Shown: positions 1 to 5,054 of the stretch, piece by piece
Position numbering within the stretch: position 1 is the stretch's first letter
Layout: the number at the start of each line of letters is the position of its first letter
NCBI GenBank assembly: GCA_007136055.1
Contig: SLHT01000059.1
Span: 1 to 5,470 of the forward strand
Direction of reading: 5' to 3'
From: Syntrophomonadaceae bacterium
GTDB taxonomy: Bacteria; Bacillota; Dethiobacteria; DTU022
DNA length: 5,470 bases
Notes under the pieces: model-generated
Seen by the model: the letters and a program-made list of their open reading frames with translations, nothing else
What the model was told of the DNA's origin: nothing
Databases searched by the model: none
Made by a program: the position numbers and the translations under genes

Positions 1-938
1 AGCGTCAGGGACATTTGCCGCTCCTTCTCCATCCCTCTCCGCGCAAGGTCGGGTTTCTCGGCGTGGCCACCGGCATGACTCCGGCCGCGGCCACGCGCCA
101 GACGGCGCCGGAGGAAATCGTGGCCTTCGAAATATCGCAGTCGGTCCTGGAAGCATCCCGCAACTTCTTTTCGGAAGAAAACGGCGCCCTGCATCGCAAT
201 CCCCGCGTAAGCCTTCTCCGGGAGGACGCGCGCCTGGGAATCGTGGCAAGCGAAGACCGGTTTGACGTCGTGATCGGCGATCTCTTCCTGCCATGGGGGC
301 CGGGGGAGGCGCGGCTTTACAGTCGCGAGCATTTTCGGGCGGTACGGAGGTCCCTGCGTTCGGGCGGGGTGTTCGCTCAATGGTTGCCACTCTTCCAGTT
401 GCGCGAAGAGCACTTGGCCAGCATAGTCGGAACCTTCCTCGAGGTGTTTCCGGAAACCCGTTTTTTTATCGGCGGGTGGCAAACCTCCCACCCCATGCTG
501 GCTGTGGTCGGGTGGAAGGACGGAGAACTGTCGTGGGATGCGGTTGAGGCGAGGATCGGGGAGGAGAGAGAAAACCTGAAGGATCCGGTGTTGCGTCACC
601 TGTCGGGTGTCCGCTTGCTGCATTTGGGAAAAAACATATCCTATTCGGAAGCGCCCCGAAATACGCTTAACAATCTTCACCTTGAGATGAAGGCGTCCCG
701 CGAACGGGTTGTCGATACCCTTGAAAGTCCTTACCTGAGTGGACCGGAATTGCTTCGCTGGCTGGATCGCCAGGCCGCGATTGAGCCTTCGTTTGAAAAT
801 GTCCGCGATCTGGTGCGATGGGAGCACGAAAACCCCGGGACTTTTCCCGGTGGAGAGTCCGAGCAGGGGAGGATTCCGCGGGAAATCCTCGAAGATGACG
901 GAGCCGATCGGAAGCTGCGCCTGTTCTCCGACCCGTGA
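1..938 (+). CDS. Spermidine synthase-like methyltransferase-fold protein, C-terminal part (5' partial)
   Basis: The reading frame is open to the left edge (codons R-Q-G-H precede the TTG at 15), and the sequence before the fold reads GHLPLLLHPSP, typical just ahead of the Rossmann domain in large spermidine synthase-like proteins. The gene therefore almost certainly starts upstream, and the TTG at 15 is internal. Numbering from that TTG: a glycine-rich SAM-type loop FLGVATGMT (14-22), the acidic residue E39 at the end of strand 2 (VAFEIS), D71 in the REDAR segment, and FDVVIGDLFLPW (83-94) at the strand-4 position. SGGVFAQWLPLFQL (117-129) and FLEVFPE follow, as in this family. The polyamine-synthase DSxDP signature is replaced by DLFLPW, so true aminopropyl transfer is doubtful. 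Many relatives carry an N-terminal multi-span membrane domain, which could lie outside the window. The natural substrate is unknown. The gene ends with TGA at 936-938 and has no obvious link to the minus-strand genes. Confidence 0.85.
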   Translation, partial: RQGHLPLLLHPSPRKVGFLGVATGMTPAAATRQTAPEEIVAFEISQSVLEASRNFFSEENGALHRNPRVSLLREDARLGIVASEDRFDVVIGDLFLPWGPGEARLYSREHFRAVRRSLRSGGVFAQWLPLFQLREEHLASIVGTFLEVFPETRFFIGGWQTSHPMLAVVGWKDGELSWDAVEARIGEERENLKDPVLRHLSGVRLLHLGKNISYSEAPRNTLNNLHLEMKASRERVVDTLESPYLSGPELLRWLDRQAAIEPSFENVRDLVRWEHENPGTFPGGESEQGRIPREILEDDGADRKLRLFSDP

Positions 939-976
939 GCTGAAAATCAACGACCCCATACAGCGACCCGCCCGGC

Positions 977-1007
977 ATCTCCCGGGGTAAACCCGGTCGC
1001 CACGGGG
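977..1007. repeat. Palindromic interspersed repeat, copy 1
   Basis: The 24 bases at 977-1000 are identical to 3683-3706, and similarity continues to 1007 with two mismatches over 31 bases. The core CCGGGGTAAACCCGG can fold into a 5-bp stem (CCGGG/CCCGG) with a GTAAA loop. No T-run follows on either strand, so it does not look like an intrinsic terminator. Two degenerate heptads (GGGGATT, CGGGATT) overlap its right end at 1004-1017, and heptads also adjoin the other copy. It is best read as a REP-like intergenic element; the function is unknown. Confidence 0.75.
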
Positions 1008-1084
1008 ATTCGGGATTGGTTTGTCAGGCAAAGAGAATATTCCCGGCGATCCCGGATTCTCCGGCTCGCTCAATCGGAAGCCGG

Positions 1085-1106
1085 AACGGGGTCAGACTTC
1101 AATTCC
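1085..1106. other. Possible end fragment of a REP-associated (Y1) transposase element
   Basis: The string GGGGTCAGACTTCAATT at 1088-1104 resembles sequences I recall from the flanks of Y1/REP-associated transposase genes in many bacterial genomes. No transposase reading frame is visible nearby, so at most this is a leftover end. The identification rests on memory of the motif and not on a search; it could be chance. It lies just downstream of the broken minus-strand gene ending at 1148. Confidence 0.3.
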
Positions 1107-1147
1107 TCTATTCTTTTCTCCTGCTTTCTCACTTCGATACCGGCCAA

Positions 1148-1312
1148 TTAGCGGTCTTCGTGGCGAAAGGCGACAAGGGGTTCGCGGACGTCTTCAATTG
1201 AAAAACGTACCTTGGTCGGGGGGACATCGAGGCAGGTGAGCCTGAAGGAGCCGGCATCAAGATCGAGCGTGAATTCTCGGCCCGGCCTGACGAGGTTTCC
1301 GCCAATCAGGCC
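1148..1312 (-). pseudogene. 3' remnant of an unidentified protein gene
   Basis: On the minus strand a frame runs without stops from 1366 down to a TAA at 1150-1148; an in-frame TAG lies at 1369-1367. From about 1312 to the stop it looks like real protein: about 54 codons with strong G/C preference at third positions, including segments RPGREFTLDLDAG and VPPTKVRFSIEDV and ending AFRHEDR. The alternating hydrophobic pattern suggests beta-strands. There is no ATG, GTG or TTG start in the open stretch, and upstream of about 1312 the frame runs into heptad repeats and a hairpin, where the translation loses its protein-like character. The simplest reading is the C-terminus of a gene whose 5' part was replaced by repeat DNA. 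I do not recognise the family. A frameshifted start or a non-standard start codon is an alternative. Confidence 0.55.
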
Positions 1313-1332
1313 GTTATTCGTTATTCGTGACT
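1312..1332. repeat. Heptad repeat cluster A1 (three 7-bp units)
   Basis: Three adjoining 7-bp units: CGTTATT twice, then CGTGACT. They belong to the CGTKAYT family found again at 1380-1400, 3657-3677 and 4891-4911. The cluster sits exactly where the coding character of the minus-strand gene remnant ends, so it may mark the break point. Confidence 0.7.
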
Positions 1333-1345
1333 GGTATGGGTCGGC

Positions 1346-1366
1346 GGATGCCGGCGAGCGGCATCC
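1346..1366. repeat. Perfect 8-bp stem hairpin
   Basis: GGATGCCG at 1346-1353 is the reverse complement of CGGCATCC at 1359-1366, with a five-base GCGAG loop. The following CTACGGGGA resembles the end of the palindromic repeats at 1001-1007 and 3707-3713 (CACGGGG and TACGAGG). No T-run follows, so it is probably a REP-like hairpin and not a terminator. Confidence 0.6.
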
Positions 1367-1379
1367 CTACGGGGAGATG

Positions 1380-1441
1380 GGTGATTCGTTACTCGTGATT
1401 CGTCTGGCGCACCGTCCCACCAACAACTGACAACCGACAAC
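1380..1441. repeat. Composite short-repeat array B (heptads, linker, heptads)
   Basis: Three units GGTGATT, CGTTACT and CGTGATT (1380-1400) are followed by a linker CGTCTGGCGCACCGTCCCAC (1401-1420), then three units ending in ACAAC: CAACAAC, TGACAAC and CGACAAC (1421-1441). The linker contains an octanucleotide, CCGTCCCA, that is also a unit of the array at 4915-5034. The same order of parts appears at 3855-3908. The array lies 14 bases beyond the stop codon of the Wzz-kinase gene. Confidence 0.75.
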
Positions 1442-1455
1442 TCCTCCCCCCTGCC

Positions 1456-3642
1456 CTACGCCACTTTGTCGTCGTCGTAGTACTTTTTGTACTTGGACTG
1501 GTTGTAGTAGCCGTAGCCGTAGTAGTAGTACGCGCCGCGTTTGCGGGCGGGCATGCCGTTGAGGAGGATGCCGGCGACTTCGGCATCGGTCTGCTGGAGA
1601 CGGTCCAGGATCTTCTTTACCTGCTGGCGGGGGATCTTGTTGAACCAGCGGATATAGAGGATTTCGTCGATATGCTTGGAGAGCGAAAGGCTGTCCGGGA
1701 AGATGCCGGCCGGGCTGGTGTCGAGGACCGGGAGGGTGTAGTGGCTGCGCAGGGTTTTGATCAGGCGCGCAAAGGTGTCGTCGTCGAAGTACTCGGTCGG
1801 TTTCTTGGAACGGCCGCCCGCGCGCAGGAGGTCGAGGTTTTTGTCGATTTGGACGATGCCCAGGCGTGGGTCCTCGCGCGGATCGCCGGCTGGATCGGTT
1901 CGCTCCTCCAGCCAGGTGAGGAGCCCGAGGTCGTTTTTGAGCTCGTGCAGCCGGTGCAGGGTGGGACGGCGGAAGTCGCAGTCGACCAGGAGGGTTTTAT
2001 TGCCGTGTCCGGCATAGGCGTGGGCGAGATTGACCGCAACGAGGGATTTCCCTTCTTCCGGGAGGGTGCTGGTGATCATGAGCGCCTTGGGCAGCTCGAC
2101 TTTGGAACTGAGCTCCATCTGGCTGTAGGCCGAGCGGAAGGCCTCGGCGGCGTTGTCGTCCTTCTCGTTCGCCACGACGACGGCCCGGTCCTTTTCGGGG
2201 ACTTTCCGGAAGAGCGGAATCTCGCCGACGAGGGTGTGGTTGATGAAGCCCTCGACCTCCGCCCAGCTCCGGATCCGGCTGTCGATTGCGTCGAGGCCGA
2301 CGGGAACCCCGACAAAGAGGAATCCGCCGAGGAAAAGGAGCATCAGGGCGATCCGCCTGGCGTTGGGCTCGACGGGCTTATCCGGGACGACCGCCGAATC
2401 GGCGACGCGGATATTGGTGTTTTCGAGCTGGCTGGCGATGCTGGTCTCGTTGAGCCGTTCGAGGATCTGGTCGTAGGTGCGCCGGGTGGTCTCGAGGTTG
2501 CGGCGCAGGACGTTGTACTCCCCGGCGACCCGGTCCATGCGGAGGGACTCCGCCTCGGCCTCGGCCAGGTTCTCCTGGAGGCGTATCTCCCGCTCCCGGG
2601 CGTTCTCCAAGCGGTTGCGGAACTCGGCCACCGCCCGCTCGATGTTCCGTTCCAGGCGGCTCTCCACCTGCTCGATCGACCGTTCGTTCTCGATCATGCG
2701 CGGGTGGCGTTCGAGGAACTCCTCAAAGAGCACGACGCGCTTGGATTCGAGTTGCTCCCGTTGCGACATCAGATCCCTGAGCGAGCCGAAAGCCACAATC
2801 TCCTCGATCTCGAGGAGGTCCCCGGCGTTGTCCCGGTAGCGCTCGATGTCGTCGTGGACGGTTTCCAGCTCGACCCGGCGGATGCGGGCCTCGGTGTGGG
2901 CGCGGCTCAACTGACTGACACGGGCCCCGACGTTGTCCTGGTACTCGTCCATCGACACCAGGTTGTGCTTCTCCCGGTAGTCCTGCAGGTCCTCCTCCAT
3001 CTTTTCGACTTCCGCCCGGATTTCCTCGGCCTGGCGGTTGAGGAAGATGATCGCCTGGTTGTTGCTGGCGCTGCTACGTTCGAGCAGGTAGTGGATGTAC
3101 TCGCCGGCATACCTGTCGGCGATCAGCGCGGCGGCCCCGGGATCGCCGTGGCGCACGTCAATCTGCAGCAGGTAGGTGTCCGATCCCATCCGGGACACCT
3201 CGACGCGCTTCTCAAGGATCCTCGGCAAAGAGGGGGGCGGGTCCTCGGGAGCGGCATTCTCCAGATACGGCGCGAGGATCTTTTCCCGCTCGGGTTCCTC
3301 GAACATCCCGGCCACCCGCCGGCGGAAACTCGAGGAGCGCAACTGCTCGACGTGGGTGTGCAGGAGGGTGTCGGCGCGTCCGTGCAGGCTGGTGTCGACC
3401 ACTTCGTCGATGTCGAGCACCCGCTCCTTGGTCGGCTCGATCAGAAGGACCGCCGAGGCCTCGTACACGGGGGGCTTGCTGAAGAGGTAGTAGCCGACCA
3501 GGGCCGCCGCGGTGACCAAAACCGCCAGGGCGAGCAGCCAGCGCTCCCGGATGACCTTGAGGTAGTGGCCCAGATCGATCAGCTCCAGGTCGCTCCAGGA
3601 GTGGCCCGGGGCCTTGGGGTCTTTGGATGCGGATTTTTTCAT
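1456..3642 (-). CDS. Wzz/GumC-type polysaccharide co-polymerase fused to BY-kinase (tyrosine autokinase)
   Basis: Inner-membrane protein of 728 residues that would control chain length and export of a surface polysaccharide, with autophosphorylation on its tyrosine tail. Order of parts: short cytoplasmic N-terminus, Wzz segment with membrane helix about 36-53, a long periplasmic region rich in predicted coiled coil (about 200-270 and 320-400), a proline-containing segment VVPDKPVEPN (418-427), second helix about 431-450, then the cytoplasmic kinase. Kinase motifs: Walker A TSTLPEEGKS (524-533), Walker A' LLVDCDFRRP (551-560), Walker B-like VLDTSP (639-644) with D650 after it. The tail 705-722 holds ten tyrosines. 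Divergences: the usual PGEGKS is PEEGKS, DTPP is DTSP, and the oligomerisation motif ExxRxxR reads E500-AF-R503-SA-Y506. The ATG at 3642 is the first start in a protein-like frame; no clear Shine-Dalgarno precedes it, and heptad repeats begin 14 bases upstream. No partner polymerase or Wza-type gene is in the window. Confidence 0.95.
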   Translation of the reverse strand: MKKSASKDPKAPGHSWSDLELIDLGHYLKVIRERWLLALAVLVTAAALVGYYLFSKPPVYEASAVLLIEPTKERVLDIDEVVDTSLHGRADTLLHTHVEQLRSSSFRRRVAGMFEEPEREKILAPYLENAAPEDPPPSLPRILEKRVEVSRMGSDTYLLQIDVRHGDPGAAALIADRYAGEYIHYLLERSSASNNQAIIFLNRQAEEIRAEVEKMEEDLQDYREKHNLVSMDEYQDNVGARVSQLSRAHTEARIRRVELETVHDDIERYRDNAGDLLEIEEIVAFGSLRDLMSQREQLESKRVVLFEEFLERHPRMIENERSIEQVESRLERNIERAVAEFRNRLENAREREIRLQENLAEAEAESLRMDRVAGEYNVLRRNLETTRRTYDQILERLNETSIASQLENTNIRVADSAVVPDKPVEPNARRIALMLLFLGGFLFVGVPVGLDAIDSRIRSWAEVEGFINHTLVGEIPLFRKVPEKDRAVVVANEKDDNAAEAFRSAYSQMELSSKVELPKALMITSTLPEEGKSLVAVNLAHAYAGHGNKTLLVDCDFRRPTLHRLHELKNDLGLLTWLEERTDPAGDPREDPRLGIVQIDKNLDLLRAGGRSKKPTEYFDDDTFARLIKTLRSHYTLPVLDTSPAGIFPDSLSLSKHIDEILYIRWFNKIPRQQVKKILDRLQQTDAEVAGILLNGMPARKRGAYYYYGYGYYNQSKYKKYYDDDKVA

Positions 3643-3656
3643 GGGATTGGCAGGCT

Positions 3657-3677
3657 CGTGATTCGTTACTCGTGAAG
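3657..3677. repeat. Heptad repeat cluster A2 in the leader of the Wzz-kinase gene
   Basis: Units CGTGATT, CGTTACT and a decayed CGTGAAG. The cluster lies 15-35 bases upstream of the ATG at 3642, so it would fall in the 5' leader or core promoter of that gene. Five bases further on begins copy 2 of the palindromic repeat. Confidence 0.7.
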
Positions 3678-3682
3678 CCAGA

Positions 3683-3713
3683 ATCTCCCGGGGTAAACCC
3701 GGTCGCTACGAGG
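3683..3713. repeat. Palindromic interspersed repeat, copy 2
   Basis: Identical to 977-1000 over 24 bases, with two mismatches in the next seven, and in the same orientation. It can form the same CCGGG/CCCGG hairpin. The two copies bracket the Wzz-kinase gene and the gene remnant, 2,706 bases apart. Confidence 0.75.
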
Positions 3714-3718
3714 AAGGC

Positions 3719-3827
3719 TTGAGCGGTTCCGCTTAACAGAGCATAGGGTTAGCGTTCAATAGGCGTGATTAAGCGGTCACCGGCGAAGCCGGCTCCCTGG
3801 CTTTGGCTCTGGTTTTTAACCGCTTAA
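3719..3827. repeat. Cluster of inverted repeats between the Wzz-kinase and toxin genes
   Basis: Three structures are visible. At 3719-3736 TTGAGCGG is followed, after two bases, by CCGCTTAA, nearly palindromic. TTAAGCGGT at 3769-3777 is the reverse complement of ACCGCTTAA at 3819-3827, spaced by 41 bases. Inside that, CCGGC-GAA-GCCGG at 3780-3792 forms a tight hairpin. The string CGCTTAA recurs in both outer structures. On the plus strand GTTTTTAA (3811-3819) lies within the large structure and does not follow the small hairpin directly, so a terminator is unlikely. I see no gene and no convincing promoter in this stretch. Confidence 0.5.
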
Positions 3828-3854
3828 GGACGCTTATTTGACACTTAAGGAATT

Positions 3855-3908
3855 GGTGATTCGGGATTCGTTCGGCGCACCGACAACCGACAACGGACAG
3901 CAGACAAC
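3855..3908. repeat. Composite short-repeat array C (heptads, linker, heptads)
   Basis: GGTGATT and CGGGATT (3855-3868) are followed by the linker CGTTCGGCGCAC (3869-3880) and four 7-bp units, CGACAAC twice, then GGACAGC and AGACAAC (3881-3908). Parts and order match the array at 1380-1441, including the GGCGCACCG in the linker. It lies downstream of the hepT-like gene, 22 bases from the 28-bp repeat. Confidence 0.75.
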
Positions 3909-3929
3909 CTTCTGCTCTGTGTTTTTTGG

Positions 3930-3957
3930 CAAAATCATTGACGGCAGAATCATTTTT
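3930..3957. repeat. 28-bp direct repeat, copy 1 (overlaps the toxin gene 3' end)
   Basis: 27 of 28 bases match 4854-4881 in the same orientation; the only difference is G at 3947 against A at 4871. Inside it GGCRAAATCATT occurs twice, 15 bases apart (3928-3939 and 3943-3954, with the first unit starting two bases earlier). The repeat supplies the stop codon and last two codons of the hepT-like gene. Together the copies bracket the toxin-antitoxin pair. Confidence 0.85.
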
Positions 3958-4306
3958 CATCCGGCTCCCTGAATCTTGCCGAATTGCAAATTCTCTCAAC
4001 CGGTTCTCGCGGCATCGGAATGTCTCGTACCGTCACATTGTAAACCTCATTCCAATCCACCTCGAAGTAGTCATGGACGATGGCATGTCGCATACCGGCA
4101 ATCTCACGCCACGGAACGTCCGGATTCGCCGCCTTGGTTTCCGCAGACAACCGCCACGCCGCTTCCCCTACAATCTGAATATACCGCAACAGGTGGGAAC
4201 GGCGAAACTTATCATTGTCAAACTCCTCCCTGCTTCCCGGCGCCGAAGCAAGAATCTCATCGATCGCCTCAAGCATATCAGCAAGAAGAAGGTAGTCTGA
4301 TCTCAC
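3950..4306 (-). CDS. hepT: HepT-like HEPN-family RNase toxin (DUF86)
   Basis: Protein of 118 residues, the usual size of DUF86/HepT toxins, which are cytoplasmic HEPN ribonucleases that act on RNA when not neutralised by the partner nucleotidyltransferase. The catalytic Rx4-6HxY motif is intact as R73-HAIV-H78-D-Y80, followed by FEVDWNEVYN as in the family. The N-terminal segment LLADMLEAIDEIL and the central RYIQIVGEAAWRL are the expected HEPN helices. In the characterised MntA-HepT system the tyrosine of this motif is AMPylated by MntA; Y80 is the equivalent. The GTG start at 4306 overlaps the antitoxin stop as GTGA, suggesting translational coupling. The last codons and TGA lie within the 28-bp repeat, so the extreme C-terminus may have been redrawn when the repeat arose. 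The gene is less G+C-rich than the Wzz-kinase gene. Confidence 0.9.
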   Translation of the reverse strand: MRSDYLLLADMLEAIDEILASAPGSREEFDNDKFRRSHLLRYIQIVGEAAWRLSAETKAANPDVPWREIAGMRHAIVHDYFEVDWNEVYNVTVRDIPMPREPVERICNSARFREPDEK

Positions 4307-4593
4307 AGGGCTATCGCCTCCTTTAGAACCGCGTTCCGAAAACGCGGCCGCATACCAGCCTCACTGATGACATCCACCTTCGTGTCGAGCAGGTCTCGAA
4401 GATCCATGATGAGCCCCCCATGGTCCAGCAACGACCGGTCGGAATCGAACCGAACGATCAGATCCACATCCGACCGTTCGCTCGTTTCCCTGCACGCTAC
4501 AGATCCAAAGATCCGAACGTCGTGGGCCCCGTAGCGATTGGCGATCTCGAGGATTTCGTCTCGTTTCTCCAATATTTCATTCAATGTGACCAT
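4303..4593 (-). CDS. mntA: MntA-like nucleotidyltransferase antitoxin
   Basis: A minimal nucleotidyltransferase of 96 residues from the ATG at 4593. In characterised pairs this enzyme neutralises HepT by transferring AMP to its active-site tyrosine. The signature GSx10DxD is intact: G30-S31, then D42-V-D44, with a third acidic residue at D74 in KVDVIS. The segment SLLDHGGLIMDLRDLL and the ending RFRNAVLKEAIAL are also typical. A GTG at 4620 would add nine residues (MNDLLGLPI). I prefer the ATG because VTLNEILEKRDEI is the usual beginning of the family; neither start has a strong Shine-Dalgarno. The common SVARGE sequence after GS reads SVACRE, which is unlikely to matter for catalysis. Antitoxin comes first in the operon and its TGA overlaps the toxin GTG by four bases (4303-4306). 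Confidence 0.9.
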   Translation of the reverse strand: MVTLNEILEKRDEILEIANRYGAHDVRIFGSVACRETSERSDVDLIVRFDSDRSLLDHGGLIMDLRDLLDTKVDVISEAGMRPRFRNAVLKEAIAL

Positions 4594-4651
4594 AATTGGG
4601 AGACCGAGGAGATCGTTCACACTTCAGCAGATCAGCTACACCTGAACCGAA

Positions 4652-4680
4652 AGGATACGGCTCGAATTTGTTCAAGTCAA
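4652..4680 (-). promoter_or_regulatory. Sigma70-like promoter for mntA-hepT
   Basis: On the minus strand a -35 box TTGACT (4680-4675) is separated by exactly 17 bases from a -10 box TATCCT (4657-4652). Transcription would start near 4645, about 50 bases before the ATG at 4593 and about 25 before the alternative GTG at 4620. It is the best promoter match I found in the window and would let the pair be expressed independently of the epimerase gene. No operator palindrome is obvious around it. Confidence 0.6.
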
Positions 4681-4727
4681 GGGGCCATTTGCCGAGCCGG
4701 CGAGTGCGTTGACGGATGATTTGTGGT

Positions 4728-4755
4728 CGGTTATCGGTGACCGGTGATTCGGTTG
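4728..4755. repeat. Heptad repeat cluster D (CGGTKAY type)
   Basis: CGGTTAT, CGGTGAC and CGGTGAT run in register from 4728 to 4748, followed by a slipped unit TCGGTTG. The units are one substitution away from the CGTKAYT family. The cluster lies upstream of the mntA promoter. Confidence 0.55.
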
Positions 4756-4816
4756 CCCGTGCGGGAGAATCCAACTCGCGATGATCGCCCGTTTTCGTCG
4801 TTAGCCGCGAGGAGGC

Positions 4817-4835
4817 GGAGGTCTACGTGGCCTCC
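4817..4835. repeat. Intergenic hairpin
   Basis: GGAGGTC (4817-4823) can pair with GGCCTCC (4829-4835), seven base pairs including one G-T, around a TACGT loop. An A-rich stretch follows on the plus strand, and thus T-rich sequence precedes it on the minus strand, which is the wrong side for a terminator of the epimerase gene. The CTACG in the loop recalls the hairpins at 1346-1366 and 3683-3713. Confidence 0.4.
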
Positions 4836-4853
4836 CAAAAACAAATAACCGTA

Positions 4854-4881
4854 CAAAATCATTGACGGCAAAATCATTTTT
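4854..4881. repeat. 28-bp direct repeat, copy 2
   Basis: 27 of 28 bases equal 3930-3957, 924 bases away. AAAATCATT occurs twice in it, at 4855-4863 and 4870-4878, separated by GACGGC. It lies upstream of the antitoxin gene, whereas copy 1 lies at the end of the toxin gene. It is not preceded by other hepT-like coding sequence, so it is not simply the tail of a second toxin gene. Confidence 0.85.
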
Positions 4882-4890
4882 TTGGGGAGT

Positions 4891-4914
4891 CGTTACTCGT
4901 TATTCGTGATTCGT
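4891..4914. repeat. Heptad repeat cluster A3 joined to the octad array
   Basis: CGTTACT, CGTTATT and CGTGATT (4891-4911), plus the next CGT, lead directly into the 8-bp array that begins at 4915. This is the cleanest run of the CGTKAYT family in the window and shows that the heptads and octads form one compound structure. Confidence 0.8.
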
Positions 4915-5034
4915 CCGTCGCACTGTCGAACCGTCGCACTGTCGCACCGTCGCACTGTCGCACCGTCCCACCGTCGCACTGTCGCACCGTCGCACCGTCG
5001 CACCGTCGCACCGTCCCACCGTCGCACCGTCGCA
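4915..5034. repeat. Tandem array of 15 octanucleotides, consensus CYGTCGCA
   Basis: Fifteen consecutive 8-bp units with no gaps. Ten begin CCGTCGCA or the variant CCGTCCCA at 4915, 4931, 4947, 4963, 4971, 4987, 4995, 5003, 5011, 5019 and 5027 (eleven in total), and four begin CTG at 4923, 4939, 4955 and 4979. CTG and CCG units alternate in the left half, which suggests a 16-bp higher-order unit, while the right half is CCG only. CCGTCCCA occurs twice, at 4963 and 5011, 48 bases apart. The array ends 20 bases before the complement of the epimerase stop codon. It has no spacers, so it is not a CRISPR. Confidence 0.95.
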
Positions 5035-5054
5035 CTGGCCCCCCTCGCCCCCCT

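Noticed and set aside
981..996. Intrinsic terminator after the spermidine synthase-like gene
   Set aside because: The hairpin stem is short and no T-run follows it on the plus strand; an identical copy upstream of another gene indicates an interspersed repeat.
1672..3675. A 667-codon plus-strand open frame opposite the Wzz-kinase gene
   Set aside because: Its translation is low-complexity V/L/G/D/E-rich and matches no family, whereas the minus strand carries a full set of Wzz and BY-kinase motifs. Long antisense frames are expected in G+C-rich genes.
3926..4326. Plus-strand frames over the toxin gene
   Set aside because: They are shadows of hepT, which has the intact Rx4HxY motif and a GTGA overlap with mntA.
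4577..4774. Minus-strand frame of 65 codons upstream of mntA
   Set aside because: It spans the proposed promoter and overlaps the antitoxin start in another frame, and its translation has no family resemblance.
4915..5034. CRISPR array
   Set aside because: Units are 8 bp and contiguous with no spacers, and no cas genes are present.
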